Notes: a model not told the origin generated them from the sequence alone. DNA of 13,405 bases from Pseudomonadota bacterium (GCA_021783385.1 JAJXTX010000048.1:1-13405); one strand, 5' to 3'. Numbered from the stretch's first letter, positions 1 to 6,966 are shown. Translations and numbers: made by a program.

Positions 1-734
1 CGGCGCAGCGCGCGGCGCAGCGGCGCGCCGTAGGCCAGCCGCAGGCCGCCGGGGCGATACAGCGCGGCATAGCCGAGCAGCTCGATGCTGCGCCGGCACT
101 CCCACGCGACGCTGTGCGGCACGTGCTGTACCGCGGTACGCGCGAGCCGTTCGCGCAGCTCGGGATCGCGCGCCAGCAGCAGGCCGCCCTCGTAGATCGA
201 CAGGCCCTTGCCGGCGGCCAGGCTGAAAAATCCGAGGTCGCCGAGCAGTCCCACGCTGACCCCGGCCCGGCGCGCGCCGAGCGCCTGCGCGGCGTCCTCG
301 ATCACGTACGCGCCCACCTGGCGCGCCACTGATACGGCGTCGGCGACATCGGCCACGCGGCCGGCCAGATGGGTGGGCAGGATCGCCAGCGTGCGCTCGT
401 CGCAGGCGGCGCGCAGCGCAGCCGGGTCCATGTCGTAGTGACCGGGGCGCAGGTCGCACAGCGCCAGCTCCAGCCCGGCCTGATGCACGGCGATGGCGAC
501 CAGCGGACAGTTGTACGCCGGCACCACCACGCGGCGGCGCTGCGGCTGCAGCGCGCGCAGGGTCAGCAGCGCGATCAGCAGGCAGGCGCTGCCGGAGCAC
601 TCCAGCTGCAGCGCGGGCACGCCCAGCTGGGCGGCAAGGTCGGCAGCCAGCGTGGCCGGGCCCGGCCGCAGGTCGGCCAGCCGCAGCGGCAGGCCGGCGG
701 TGGGAGGCAGCTCGTGGCGACGCAGGGGCAGCAT
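1..734 (-). CDS. DegT/DnrJ/EryC1/StrS-family PLP aminotransferase, partial (C-terminus off the left edge)
   Basis: The frame opens with ATG at 734 and runs off the left edge after 244 codons; family members are usually 370-400 residues, so the C-terminal third is missing. Seen: SGSACL near residues 47-52 (usual SGTAAL cofactor-phosphate loop), VPAYNCP (71-77), EDAAQALGA (146-154) with the Asp that contacts the pyridine nitrogen, and FFSLAAGKG (169-177) with K176 as the likely Schiff-base lysine, followed by EGG. Known: this fold usually transaminates nucleotide-linked keto sugars for O-antigen, lipid A (ArnB) or antibiotic sugars. The gene starts 20 nt after the stop of the second SMR-like gene on the same strand, so co-transcription is likely. 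No clear Shine-Dalgarno sequence precedes the ATG. Family is secure; substrate unknown. Confidence 0.88.
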   Translation of the reverse strand, partial: MLPLRRHELPPTAGLPLRLADLRPGPATLAADLAAQLGVPALQLECSGSACLLIALLTLRALQPQRRRVVVPAYNCPLVAIAVHQAGLELALCDLRPGHYDMDPAALRAACDERTLAILPTHLAGRVADVADAVSVARQVGAYVIEDAAQALGARRAGVSVGLLGDLGFFSLAAGKGLSIYEGGLLLARDPELRERLARTAVQHVPHSVAWECRRSIELLGYAALYRPGGLRLAYGAPLRRALR

Positions 735-754
735 GGATGCAGCGTAGCGCGTGC

Positions 755-1162
755 TCAGGCCGGCGCCGAGTCGGTCTCGGGCACGTGCTCGCGACTCTCG
801 GCCAGACCCAGGCAGACGATGCCGGCGATGATCGCGATGGCGCCGAGCACGCGCGGCGTGGTGAGGTGTTCATCGAACAGCCACACCGACAGCAGCATCA
901 CCGACACCACTTCGAGATGCGAGGCGGCGAAGGCAGGGCCGATCGGCGCGTGCTTGAGCAGGGTCATCCAGGTGAAGAACGCGCCGATGTAGCCGATCAC
1001 CGCGCCGTACACCCACGGCTGGCCAAACACGCGCAGCAGCCACGCCAGGCTGGCCGATACCGGCAGCGCCTGGGTACCGGCGTACTTGAAGCTGACCTGC
1101 GCCAGCGTGTCGAAGCCCATCAGCAGCAGGAAACCGAACAGGTAGAAATAGCCGCGCCTCAT
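755..1162 (-). CDS. EamA/SMR-like four-helix membrane protein (second half of a pair)
   Basis: A 135-residue protein with four hydrophobic segments at about 4-24, 44-69, 76-97 and 104-122, the size of an SMR or ArnE/ArnF subunit and half a normal EamA transporter. Its ATG at 1162 overlaps the upstream partner's stop as ATGA, so the two subunits are probably translationally coupled. The open frame extends upstream to 1381, but that extension is not hydrophobic and lies inside the partner gene, so the short start is preferred. TM1 carries D18 in the pattern DTLAQVSFK, nearly the same as in its partner. TM3/TM4 show the family pattern PIGPAFAASHLEV, then LFDEHLT, then a Gly-rich helix. The pair probably works as an inner-membrane heterodimer flipping a lipid-linked or small amphipathic substrate. 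The hydrophilic tail is short. Substrate unknown. Confidence 0.85.
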   Translation of the reverse strand: MRRGYFYLFGFLLLMGFDTLAQVSFKYAGTQALPVSASLAWLLRVFGQPWVYGAVIGYIGAFFTWMTLLKHAPIGPAFAASHLEVVSVMLLSVWLFDEHLTTPRVLGAIAIIAGIVCLGLAESREHVPETDSAPA

Positions 1163-1539
1163 CCGCCCAGCCCCACGATGGCCACGCCCAAGGTCACCAG
1201 CACGATGCCGGCCACGCGCAGGCGGGTGAGTTTTTCGCCGAACAGGAAGCGCCCGGCCACCATGATCGCCACGATGTTGATCGAGCCCAGCAGCACGCCT
1301 TCCGACAGCGGGATCAGCGACAGGAACGCGATCCACACCAGAAACTCGATCGCGTAGCAGCCCACCCCCAGCCACAGCCACGGCCGCGACGCCATGTGCT
1401 TCCAGCGCGCCAGCCCGTCACCGGCATCGGGGTCGCCGGCAGCGGCCTTGAAGGCCAGCTGGCCGCCGGTGTCGATCAGCACGTTGAACAGCCACAGGCC
1501 GGCGACCAGGTGGGTGATGGCAGTAGTGGGCGCCGGCAT
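1159..1539 (-). CDS. EamA/SMR-like four-helix membrane protein (first half of a pair)
   Basis: A 126-residue protein with four membrane segments at about 10-30, 53-76, 80-99 and 105-124. The pattern LIDTGGQLAFK in TM1 and PLSEGVLLGSINIV then LFGEKLTRLRVAG in TM3/TM4 are typical of the SMR/EamA fold. Family knowledge: half-size members often act as paired subunits of unequal sequence, as in ArnE/ArnF, which moves undecaprenyl-phosphate aminoarabinose across the inner membrane. The ATG at 1539 lies 2 nt after the hydrolase stop, and the stop overlaps the next gene's start by 4 nt, which argues for one transcript. D23 falls where EmrE has Glu14 if the TM1 lysines are aligned. A metabolite efflux role cannot be excluded. 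Confidence 0.85.
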   Translation of the reverse strand: MPAPTTAITHLVAGLWLFNVLIDTGGQLAFKAAAGDPDAGDGLARWKHMASRPWLWLGVGCYAIEFLVWIAFLSLIPLSEGVLLGSINIVAIMVAGRFLFGEKLTRLRVAGIVLVTLGVAIVGLGG

Positions 1540-1541
1540 GC

Positions 1542-2378
1542 TCAGGCGGCGACGCGCTGAAGGGTGTCGGCGGCCGCGATGCTGTCGAAAAACGCCGCCG
1601 AGCGCTCGATCAGCGTGCGCCGTTCGCGGTCGATGGTGATCATGTGGTAGCTGTCCTTGAGCAGCAGCAGCTCGGCCGGCGCGCTGACCTCGCGCACCAC
1701 CAGCTCGGCGTTCCTGAGGCTGGCCACGTCGTCCTCACTGGCATGCGCAACCAGGCACGGCGCGGTCACCTGCGGCAGCTGGCGGCGCACCTCGGCGGCC
1801 AGTTCGTACATTTCGGCCAGCGAGTACCACGGGTTGCCCGGCAGCCCGGCCGCGGCGCTGTCGCCGCTGAGCATGGCGGTGCTGATCTGCGCGCGCAGGC
1901 GCTCGTCGCGGATGCCGTAGGGCGGCTGCTCCATGAAGCTGCGGCCGCGACCGATGCCCAGTTTCTTCAGCAGCGGCAGCATGAACGACAGCCGCGCCAG
2001 CCGCGGGATGCTCCAGCCGTCGTAGCGGAAGGTGGCGCCGTAAACACCCACGCCGGCGATCTGCTGCGGCCGGTCGGCGGCCAGCTTCAACGCCAGCAAG
2101 GCGCCCATCGACAGGCCGCCGACGAACAGGTGATCGACCTTGCGCAGCAGTGCATCGGCCGCCTGCTCGACGCTGGCGTACCAGTCATGCCAGTCGGTGG
2201 CGAGCAGATCCTCGACGTTGCCGCAGTGGCCGGCCAGCTGCATGCCGTGCACCGTGAAGCCGGCGCGGTTGAGGCCCTTGCCGAGCAGGCGCATTTCCAT
2301 CGGCGTGCCGGTGAGGCCGTGGATCAGCAGCACACCGCTGCGCCCGCCCTCGAAGAAAAAATCGGTTTGCTGAATCAC
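1542..2378 (-). CDS. alpha/beta-fold hydrolase, carboxylesterase/monoacylglycerol lipase type
   Basis: A 278-residue serine hydrolase. Seen: oxyanion loop LLIHGLTGTP (18-26), nucleophile elbow GLSMG with S90, an acidic residue in SEDD (D216 or D217) and H245 in DSYHMI, which complete a Ser-Asp-His triad in the usual order. There is no signal peptide or membrane segment, so it should be cytoplasmic. The start is GTG at 2378, preceded at 7 nt by AGGG; no ATG lies in frame nearby. It resembles the Est30-like carboxylesterases that cleave short- or medium-chain esters. It is the first gene of a tight block with two SMR-like proteins and a DegT aminotransferase, suggesting it trims or activates an acylated intermediate of the same pathway, which is inference. 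It may instead be a general esterase. Confidence 0.9.
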   Translation of the reverse strand: MIQQTDFFFEGGRSGVLLIHGLTGTPMEMRLLGKGLNRAGFTVHGMQLAGHCGNVEDLLATDWHDWYASVEQAADALLRKVDHLFVGGLSMGALLALKLAADRPQQIAGVGVYGATFRYDGWSIPRLARLSFMLPLLKKLGIGRGRSFMEQPPYGIRDERLRAQISTAMLSGDSAAAGLPGNPWYSLAEMYELAAEVRRQLPQVTAPCLVAHASEDDVASLRNAELVVREVSAPAELLLLKDSYHMITIDRERRTLIERSAAFFDSIAAADTLQRVAA

Positions 2379-2395
2379 ACGATGGCCCTGTGCAG

Positions 2396-2416
2396 GTAGA
2401 GCCGCCAGGGCGGCTC
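2396..2416 (+). repeat. REP/SMAG-like element: GTAG head plus perfect hairpin
   Basis: GTAG (2396-2399) runs directly into a perfect 7-bp inverted repeat, GAGCCGC (2399-2405) and GCGGCTC (2410-2416), around a 4-nt loop. A second small inverted repeat, GGCT/AGCC, follows at 2421-2432. A GTAG tetranucleotide beside a GC-rich stem is the layout of REP elements and of Stenotrophomonas SMAG repeats, which RAYT transposases recognise. It sits in the 72-nt gap between the adaptor gene and the hydrolase gene and lacks a T-tract, so it is not a classical terminator, though REP stems can protect transcript ends. Only one copy is in the window. Confidence 0.5.
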
Positions 2417-2450
2417 CGATGGCTCAAAAGCCTGACAGGGCGCGGTTTCC

Positions 2451-3431
2451 TCAGTCTTTCGGGGGCGCGCTGGCAGCGAAGCGCACCACCACGCGCTGGC
2501 CGATGCGCAGGTGCTGCGGCTGGTCGAACGCCAGCACGCACTCCACCGTGCGCGCGTTGGCACGCACCTGCGGATCGTTGTCCAGCGTGGCCGGTCCGTA
2601 GATCGCGCCGATGCGCAGCACGTGCGCACTCCAGTGCGCCGACTGGTTGTCGCTGTTGGACACCACCTCGGCGTGCATGCCCGGATGGATCACCCCGACA
2701 AAACTCTCGTTGAGTTCGGCGCGCACGATCCGTGGCTTGTCCGGCAGCAGGGTGAACAGTGGGCCGGAGCTGGGCGAGACGCTGGCACCGGGCTGCGCCA
2801 TCACGCGCACGACCTCGGCGTCGAATGGCGCCAGCAGGCTGCGCTGCTTCAGCTCGTAGCGCGCCTCGGCCAGTTTCTGGGTGGCCATGCTGATGGCGGC
2901 ACGGCCGGCGGCTTCCTCGGCGTCGAGCTGCGCCGCCAGTTCGCGCGCATCGTCGGCGCTCTGGCCATCGCCGGCGTCGGCGGCCACCGCGGCCTGCAGC
3001 CGCTGCGCGCGTTGCCGCGCGGCGGCCTGCCTGATCGCGATCAGTTTCAGCTGCGCCTGCGACTGCTGCAGCGCGGCCTGGGCGGCATCGACGGCGAGCC
3101 TGGCCGGCTCGGTGTCGAGCATGGCCAGCAGCTGACCCTGCTTCACGCGGTCGCCCTCGTGCACGCTGACCTTGGCCAGCGTGCCCTCGCGCGGCATCGA
3201 CAGCGACAGCAGGCCGCCTTCGATGTCGATCTTGCCGCGCGCCACCGCGGCATAGGCCGGGGCGGCCGCGGTCGACGCTGCGGGCGGCGTCGCCGGCGGC
3301 TTCGAGCAACCGGCCAGCAGCCACGCCGCGGTCAGGGCGAGCGCGCCGAGCCGCAGCGATCGCGCCATCAGCGTGGCGCGCATCGGCGATGCGCCAGGTG
3401 CTGCGGGCGGCTTCATGCGAGACGGCTTCAT
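2451..3431 (-). CDS. HlyD/DevB-family periplasmic adaptor lipoprotein of an ABC exporter
   Basis: A 326-residue membrane fusion protein that should bridge the inner-membrane ABC permease and the outer-membrane factor. Seen: lipobox LLAGC with C42 as the lipidated residue after a hydrophobic stretch (27-41), a first lipoyl half-motif (about 75-108), an Ala/Gln-rich coiled-coil hairpin (about 109-193), the second lipoyl half beginning SLLAPFDAEVVRV (198-210), then a beta-barrel domain. The ATG at 3431 forms an ATGA overlap with the ATPase stop, with AAGGA 9 nt upstream. M17 and M22 are alternative starts, and M22 would give the most typical lipoprotein signal. After the Cys come Ser and Lys; Lys at +3 recalls the MexA-type inner-membrane retention signal. 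It is the last gene of the exporter run, whereas DevB-type adaptors usually come first. Confidence 0.9.
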   Translation of the reverse strand: MKPSRMKPPAAPGASPMRATLMARSLRLGALALTAAWLLAGCSKPPATPPAASTAAAPAYAAVARGKIDIEGGLLSLSMPREGTLAKVSVHEGDRVKQGQLLAMLDTEPARLAVDAAQAALQQSQAQLKLIAIRQAAARQRAQRLQAAVAADAGDGQSADDARELAAQLDAEEAAGRAAISMATQKLAEARYELKQRSLLAPFDAEVVRVMAQPGASVSPSSGPLFTLLPDKPRIVRAELNESFVGVIHPGMHAEVVSNSDNQSAHWSAHVLRIGAIYGPATLDNDPQVRANARTVECVLAFDQPQHLRIGQRVVVRFAASAPPKD

Positions 3432-4180
3432 GAGGAAATTTCCTTGCTGTCGATGATCGGCGCATGGTTGCGCCGGTCGCTGAGGATGCGACCGTCTTCC
3501 ATCGCCAGCACGCGATCGGCGTGGATGACGAGGCGCGGATCGTGGCTGACGCACAGCACCGTGGTGCCATGCGTGTGGGCGATGCGGTGCAGGATGTCGA
3601 TGATCATTTGTCCGTTGGCGGCGTCCAGTGCGCTGGTCGGCTCGTCGGCGAACAGCAGCTCGGGCTCCTTCGCCAATGCGCGCGCAATCGCCACGCGCTG
3701 CTTCTCGCCACCGGACAGCTCCGAGGGCCGCAGCTTCATGCGATGCGCCAGGCCGACCTCTTCCAGCGAGCGGCGCGCGCGTGCACGGGCCTCGTCGCGC
3801 GTCATGCCCATGTGGTTCAGTGGCAACTCGACCTGCTCGAACGCACTTAACGCGGGAAACAGGTTGAAGCCCTGGAACACGAAGCCGGTGTGCTGCAGGC
3901 GGAAGCGCTCCAGCGCGCGCAGGTCGAGCTGGCCCAGTTCGCTGCCCAGCGCCAGCACGCGGCCGCTGTCAATCTTCTGCAGCCCGCTGAGTACCGACAG
4001 CAGGGTGCTCTTGCCGCAGCCGGAGGGGCCGGAGATCAGCGTCAGCTCGGCCGCGTTGATGCTGAGCGAGAGTCCGGCCAGCACCTGCGTGCGCTGCTGG
4101 CCGGAGACGAAGGCCTTGCTCACCGCCTCGGCGCGCAGGGCCGGTTGAGCCGTTGATGGAATGGCGCTGGCAGTCTGCAT
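3428..4180 (-). CDS. ABC exporter ATP-binding protein (MacB/LolD/DevA type)
   Basis: A 250-residue nucleotide-binding subunit with every key motif: Walker A GPSGCGKST (51-59), Q-loop Q103 in FVFQGFNLFP, signature LSGGEKQ (155-161), Walker B LLFADE (175-180), D-loop SALD (183-186) and H-loop H213 in VSHD. The LSGGEKQRVAIARAL stretch is typical of the MacB/LolD/DevA group, which powers mechanotransmission or lipid and secondary-metabolite export. The ATG at 4180 has GAGG 8 nt upstream, and this site overlaps the permease stop codon, 5 nt away. The gene ends in an ATGA overlap with the adaptor gene. It should act on the cytoplasmic face as a homodimer bound to the adjacent permease. Nothing looks damaged. 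The family is certain; cargo is not. Confidence 0.96.
   Translation of the reverse strand: MQTASAIPSTAQPALRAEAVSKAFVSGQQRTQVLAGLSLSINAAELTLISGPSGCGKSTLLSVLSGLQKIDSGRVLALGSELGQLDLRALERFRLQHTGFVFQGFNLFPALSAFEQVELPLNHMGMTRDEARARARRSLEEVGLAHRMKLRPSELSGGEKQRVAIARALAKEPELLFADEPTSALDAANGQMIIDILHRIAHTHGTTVLCVSHDPRLVIHADRVLAMEDGRILSDRRNHAPIIDSKEISS
3433..3444 (-). promoter_or_regulatory. 12-bp palindrome overlapping the adaptor gene's ribosome binding site
   Basis: AGGAAATTTCCT is a perfect palindrome directly upstream of the adaptor ATG (3431) and inside the end of the ATPase gene. In the minus-strand mRNA the Shine-Dalgarno AGGA can pair with UCCU across an AAUU loop, which would mask the site until ribosomes finishing the ATPase gene open it. 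The stem is only 4 bp, so the effect may be small. Confidence 0.35.
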
Positions 4181-4185
4181 CCCGG

Positions 4186-5316
4186 TTACCTCAGCAGGGT
4201 GGCGGGATCGGCGCGGCGCAGGCTGCGCATGGCGGCCAGCCCGGACACGGCGGCCAGCCCCAGCACCAGCAGGATGCAGGCCAGCGCTGCCGGCAGGTTC
4301 AACACCACCGGCACGTTCTGGCTGCGCGCCAGCAGCAGCAGCACGATGCCGAGCAGGCCGGCACCGAGCAGCCCCAGCGCACCGACCCAGAAGGCCTGCT
4401 CCAGCACCACCCGGCGCAGCGCCGCCACGCCCACCCCCAGTGCGTTGAGCGTGGCGTATTCGCGCACTGAACCGTTCACCGCGGCGATCAGCGTCTGGCT
4501 GGTGATCACCGCGCCGACCAGGAACACGATGCCGGCCAGAAACAGCACGCCGGCGCCGGCGCCGGTATCGAACAGCCAGTAGCGCACCGAGAGGCTGGCG
4601 AAATCGGCGGCGCTCCAGGTGGTGTATGGGCCGAAGGCGGTGTCGCCGCGCAGCCGCGCAGCCACCTGCCCGGCCTGGGCCGGATCGCGCAGCTTGGCGA
4701 CGAGGTAAGTGGGGCCGTTGTCGGTGGGGTCGTTGTCGATCCGCCGCGCGGTATCCAGCGAGCACAGCACGTTGATGCCGCCCAGCGCACGCAGGCCCTG
4801 GCTGATGCCGACCACGTGCACCGAATGGCCATTGATGGTGGCGTACTGTCCCAGGCCGACACCCAGCTGTTGCAGATCGGAGCGGTCGACGATGATCGCA
4901 TCGGGTTCGGCCAACCGGCGGCGCAGGGCCAGCGGCAGCACCCTGGAAAACATCAGGCCGTTCGCGCTCGGGTCGATGCCGGAGACGAACACCGACAGGC
5001 CGCCGGTTTCCCGCGGGCCGCGCCAGTCGCCGTCGACCCACAGGTATTGCTCGACGCGCTCGACCGCGGGGTCCATCAGGATGCGCGACGCCACGTCGGC
5101 GTCGATCGAGCGGCCCTGGCCCACGCTCTGGGTGCCGGGGTAGCCCACCCACACGTCGGCCGACGAGCCGGTGATGTACAGGCTGGTGCTGCCGAAGATG
5201 CCCAGCACCAGCGCGATCTGCAGCAGCTGCAGCAGCCCGGCGAAACCCACCGCCAGCATGGCCGGCAGAAAGCGCCGCCATTCGTAGATCAGCGTCTTGC
5301 GCGCCAGGGCCACCAT
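4186..5316 (-). CDS. FtsX-like ABC exporter permease (DevC/MacB type)
   Basis: A 376-residue inner-membrane protein: TM1 (about 18-43), a periplasmic domain of roughly 210 residues (about 44-253), then three clustered helices (about 254-278, 308-331 and 340-364) and a short basic tail, RSLRRADPATLLR. This 1+3 topology with a large loop after TM1 defines the MacB/LolC/FtsX fold, and the length fits DevC (about 380) rather than MacB, which carries a fused ATPase. The ATG at 5316 shares its A with the outer-membrane factor's stop (TGATG), implying re-initiation; GAGG lies 10 nt upstream. The stop is 5 nt before the ATPase. The protein should couple ATP hydrolysis to export through the adaptor and outer-membrane factor. 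The cargo cannot be read from the sequence. Confidence 0.9.
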   Translation of the reverse strand: MVALARKTLIYEWRRFLPAMLAVGFAGLLQLLQIALVLGIFGSTSLYITGSSADVWVGYPGTQSVGQGRSIDADVASRILMDPAVERVEQYLWVDGDWRGPRETGGLSVFVSGIDPSANGLMFSRVLPLALRRRLAEPDAIIVDRSDLQQLGVGLGQYATINGHSVHVVGISQGLRALGGINVLCSLDTARRIDNDPTDNGPTYLVAKLRDPAQAGQVAARLRGDTAFGPYTTWSAADFASLSVRYWLFDTGAGAGVLFLAGIVFLVGAVITSQTLIAAVNGSVREYATLNALGVGVAALRRVVLEQAFWVGALGLLGAGLLGIVLLLLARSQNVPVVLNLPAALACILLVLGLAAVSGLAAMRSLRRADPATLLR

Positions 5317-6794
5317 CAGTGCTGCGCCTCGGCGACCGGCAGCGTGGCCGCTGCGGGACGGGATGCGGCAGCCGCGGGCGGCGCCTCGCTGGCCGGCAGC
5401 GGCGCGCCGCCCAGCGCCTTGAACAGCGCCACGTAGGCCAGGCTGTGGGCGGCGCGGGCGTCGGCCAGTTCGATCGCGGCCTGGTCGGCGGCGAGCTGGC
5501 TTTGCACGCGATCCAGCGGGCTGTCCAGGTGCAGGTCGATACGGGTCTGCACGGCCCGGTCGGAGCGCTGCAGCGCCTGCCAGGCGAGCCGACTGTGCTG
5601 TTCGCGCTGTTGTTGCTGGTCGAGGCTGCCAAGCGCGGTCTCCACCTCGGCCACGCCGCGCAGCACCGCCTGCCGGTAGGCCAGCACGCTGGCCTTGAGC
5701 TGATGATCCTTCTCGTGCTCCGCGGCCAGCCGCATGCCCCAGTCGAACAGCGGGATGTCCAGGATCGGGCCGGCCGTCAACAGACCGTTGGAGACGGTGC
5801 GCTTGCGATTGTTGTTGAGATCGGTAGCCCACACCAGCGACGCGCCCAGCCCCACGCTGGGGTAAAGGTTGGCGTGTGCCAGCGCCAGCTCGCCGGCGCT
5901 GCTCAGCACATCGGCCTCGGCGCGGGCGATCTCCGGCCGCGTGCGCAGCAACTCGGCGGGGGTGCCGTCGAGTTGCCAGTCGCCCAGTTCGGGCGCCTTG
6001 CCGGGCTGCAGCCAGGCCGGGTCGGGGTGGTTCTGGCCCAGCAGCACGGCCAGCTGCTGCGCGCTGGCATTGATCGCCTGGCGCGGCGCCGCCAGCGCCG
6101 CCTCGGACTGGGCGAAGGCGGCCTGGGCCTGATCCACCGCGGCCGGTGCGATCAGCTGCAGACGTTCGCGCACCTGCAGCAGCTGCCAGTCCCGCTGGCG
6201 GGCGCGGCTGATCTGCTTCAGCAGGTGTTCCTGCTGTTGCGCGGTGCGCAGGTTGATCCACTCGCGCACCACCTCGGCCACCAGCGAGACGCGCGCCGCG
6301 CGCAGGTCGGCGACGCTGGCATCCAGCGCGCCCTGCGATTCGCGCCGGGTACCCTCGGCGCGACCGAACACCCCCAGCTCCCAGGTCGAATCGAAGCCGG
6401 CGACAAAGAACGAGGCGCTGGCATCCGGATCGATCGCCTGGTTGGTGTTGAAATCGAGCTTGGGCCGATAGCGCCCCTGCGCGTGGCGCTGCATCGCACG
6501 CACGCCGCGCAGCCGCTCGACTGCCTGCGCCACGTCGAGATTGTTGGCGAGTGCGCGATCGACCAGCGCGTCGAGCTGCGGGTCATCGAAAGCGTGCCAC
6601 CAGCCGTGCAGGTCGGTGGGCTTGGCCGGGTCGGAGGCAATCGCGTGCTGCCATTGCGCAGGCAGCGGCGGCTTGAGCCGGGGCAGCGGCGCCGCGCAGC
6701 CGGCGAGCGCGCCGAGCAGCAGGCCGAGCAGGCCGCCAAGCCGCAGGCTGCCGAAGGCTGTTTTGCTCACAGTGCGGAATGTCACGATCTGCAT
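5316..6794 (-). CDS. TolC/OprM-like outer membrane factor lipoprotein (NodT family)
   Basis: A 492-residue outer-membrane channel subunit. Seen: a hydrophobic signal (about 18-32) ending in LAGC, with C33 as the lipidated residue; Ala at +2 and +3 allows outer-membrane sorting. Next comes the family hallmark GWWHAFDDPQLDALVDRAL, then two repeats of long Gln/Ala/Arg-rich helices split by strand regions such as SASFFVAGFDSTWELGVFG and GPILDIPLFDWGMR. The C-terminal 30 residues are Ala/Pro-rich and low complexity. The start is ATG 6794, with GGA only 3 nt before it; the frame stays open to an ATG at 6935, but those 47 extra residues are hydrophilic and would bury the lipoprotein signal. It is the first structural gene after the kinase gene, 172 nt away. 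The trimer should form the exit duct of the exporter. Confidence 0.92.
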   Translation of the reverse strand: MQIVTFRTVSKTAFGSLRLGGLLGLLLGALAGCAAPLPRLKPPLPAQWQHAIASDPAKPTDLHGWWHAFDDPQLDALVDRALANNLDVAQAVERLRGVRAMQRHAQGRYRPKLDFNTNQAIDPDASASFFVAGFDSTWELGVFGRAEGTRRESQGALDASVADLRAARVSLVAEVVREWINLRTAQQQEHLLKQISRARQRDWQLLQVRERLQLIAPAAVDQAQAAFAQSEAALAAPRQAINASAQQLAVLLGQNHPDPAWLQPGKAPELGDWQLDGTPAELLRTRPEIARAEADVLSSAGELALAHANLYPSVGLGASLVWATDLNNNRKRTVSNGLLTAGPILDIPLFDWGMRLAAEHEKDHQLKASVLAYRQAVLRGVAEVETALGSLDQQQQREQHSRLAWQALQRSDRAVQTRIDLHLDSPLDRVQSQLAADQAAIELADARAAHSLAYVALFKALGGAPLPASEAPPAAAASRPAAATLPVAEAQH

Positions 6795-6966
6795 CTTTCC
6801 AGGTCGATGACCGGGCGCTGCAGCGCCGGGCGGGTAGCGGTGACGCTTGCCGCGGCGCTTGGCCACGGCGGGATCGTCGATGGGGTGCGGGATGAACGGG
6901 CGCAGACGGAAGAACTCATCCGTACAAGCGTACATGCAGCGTGTGCGGCTGTCGTGACGGAATGCC
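6795..6966 (-). promoter_or_regulatory. 172-nt leader of the exporter genes with candidate operator motifs
   Basis: This gap between the kinase stop and the outer-membrane factor start holds three signals. GTGACGGAA (6954-6962, plus-strand reading) also occurs before the response-regulator gene. CGTACA occurs twice (6921-6926 and 6929-6934), 8 nt apart, in direct orientation. GGCGCTGCAGCGCC (6814-6827) is a perfect 14-bp palindrome about 20 nt before the ATG. No convincing -35/-10 pair was found on the minus strand. Together they suggest separate control of the exporter genes by the adjacent regulator, but the case rests on short motifs. Confidence 0.35.

Noticed and set aside
2511..4148. A 545-codon plus-strand open frame opposite the adaptor and ATPase genes
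   Set aside because: It crosses two clear, coupled genes on the other strand and shows no family motif; it arises from G/C third-position bias.
3428..5632. A 734-codon minus-strand frame that could suggest an ATPase fused to a long N-terminal domain
   Set aside because: The upstream part is out-of-frame sequence of the permease and outer-membrane factor genes. The ATPase has a strong ribosome site and start at 4180.
6795..6935. A 47-residue N-terminal extension of the outer-membrane factor starting at ATG 6935
   Set aside because: The extra residues are charged and Pro/Arg-rich and would place the lipoprotein signal in the interior. ATG 6794 gives a normal signal ending in LAGC.
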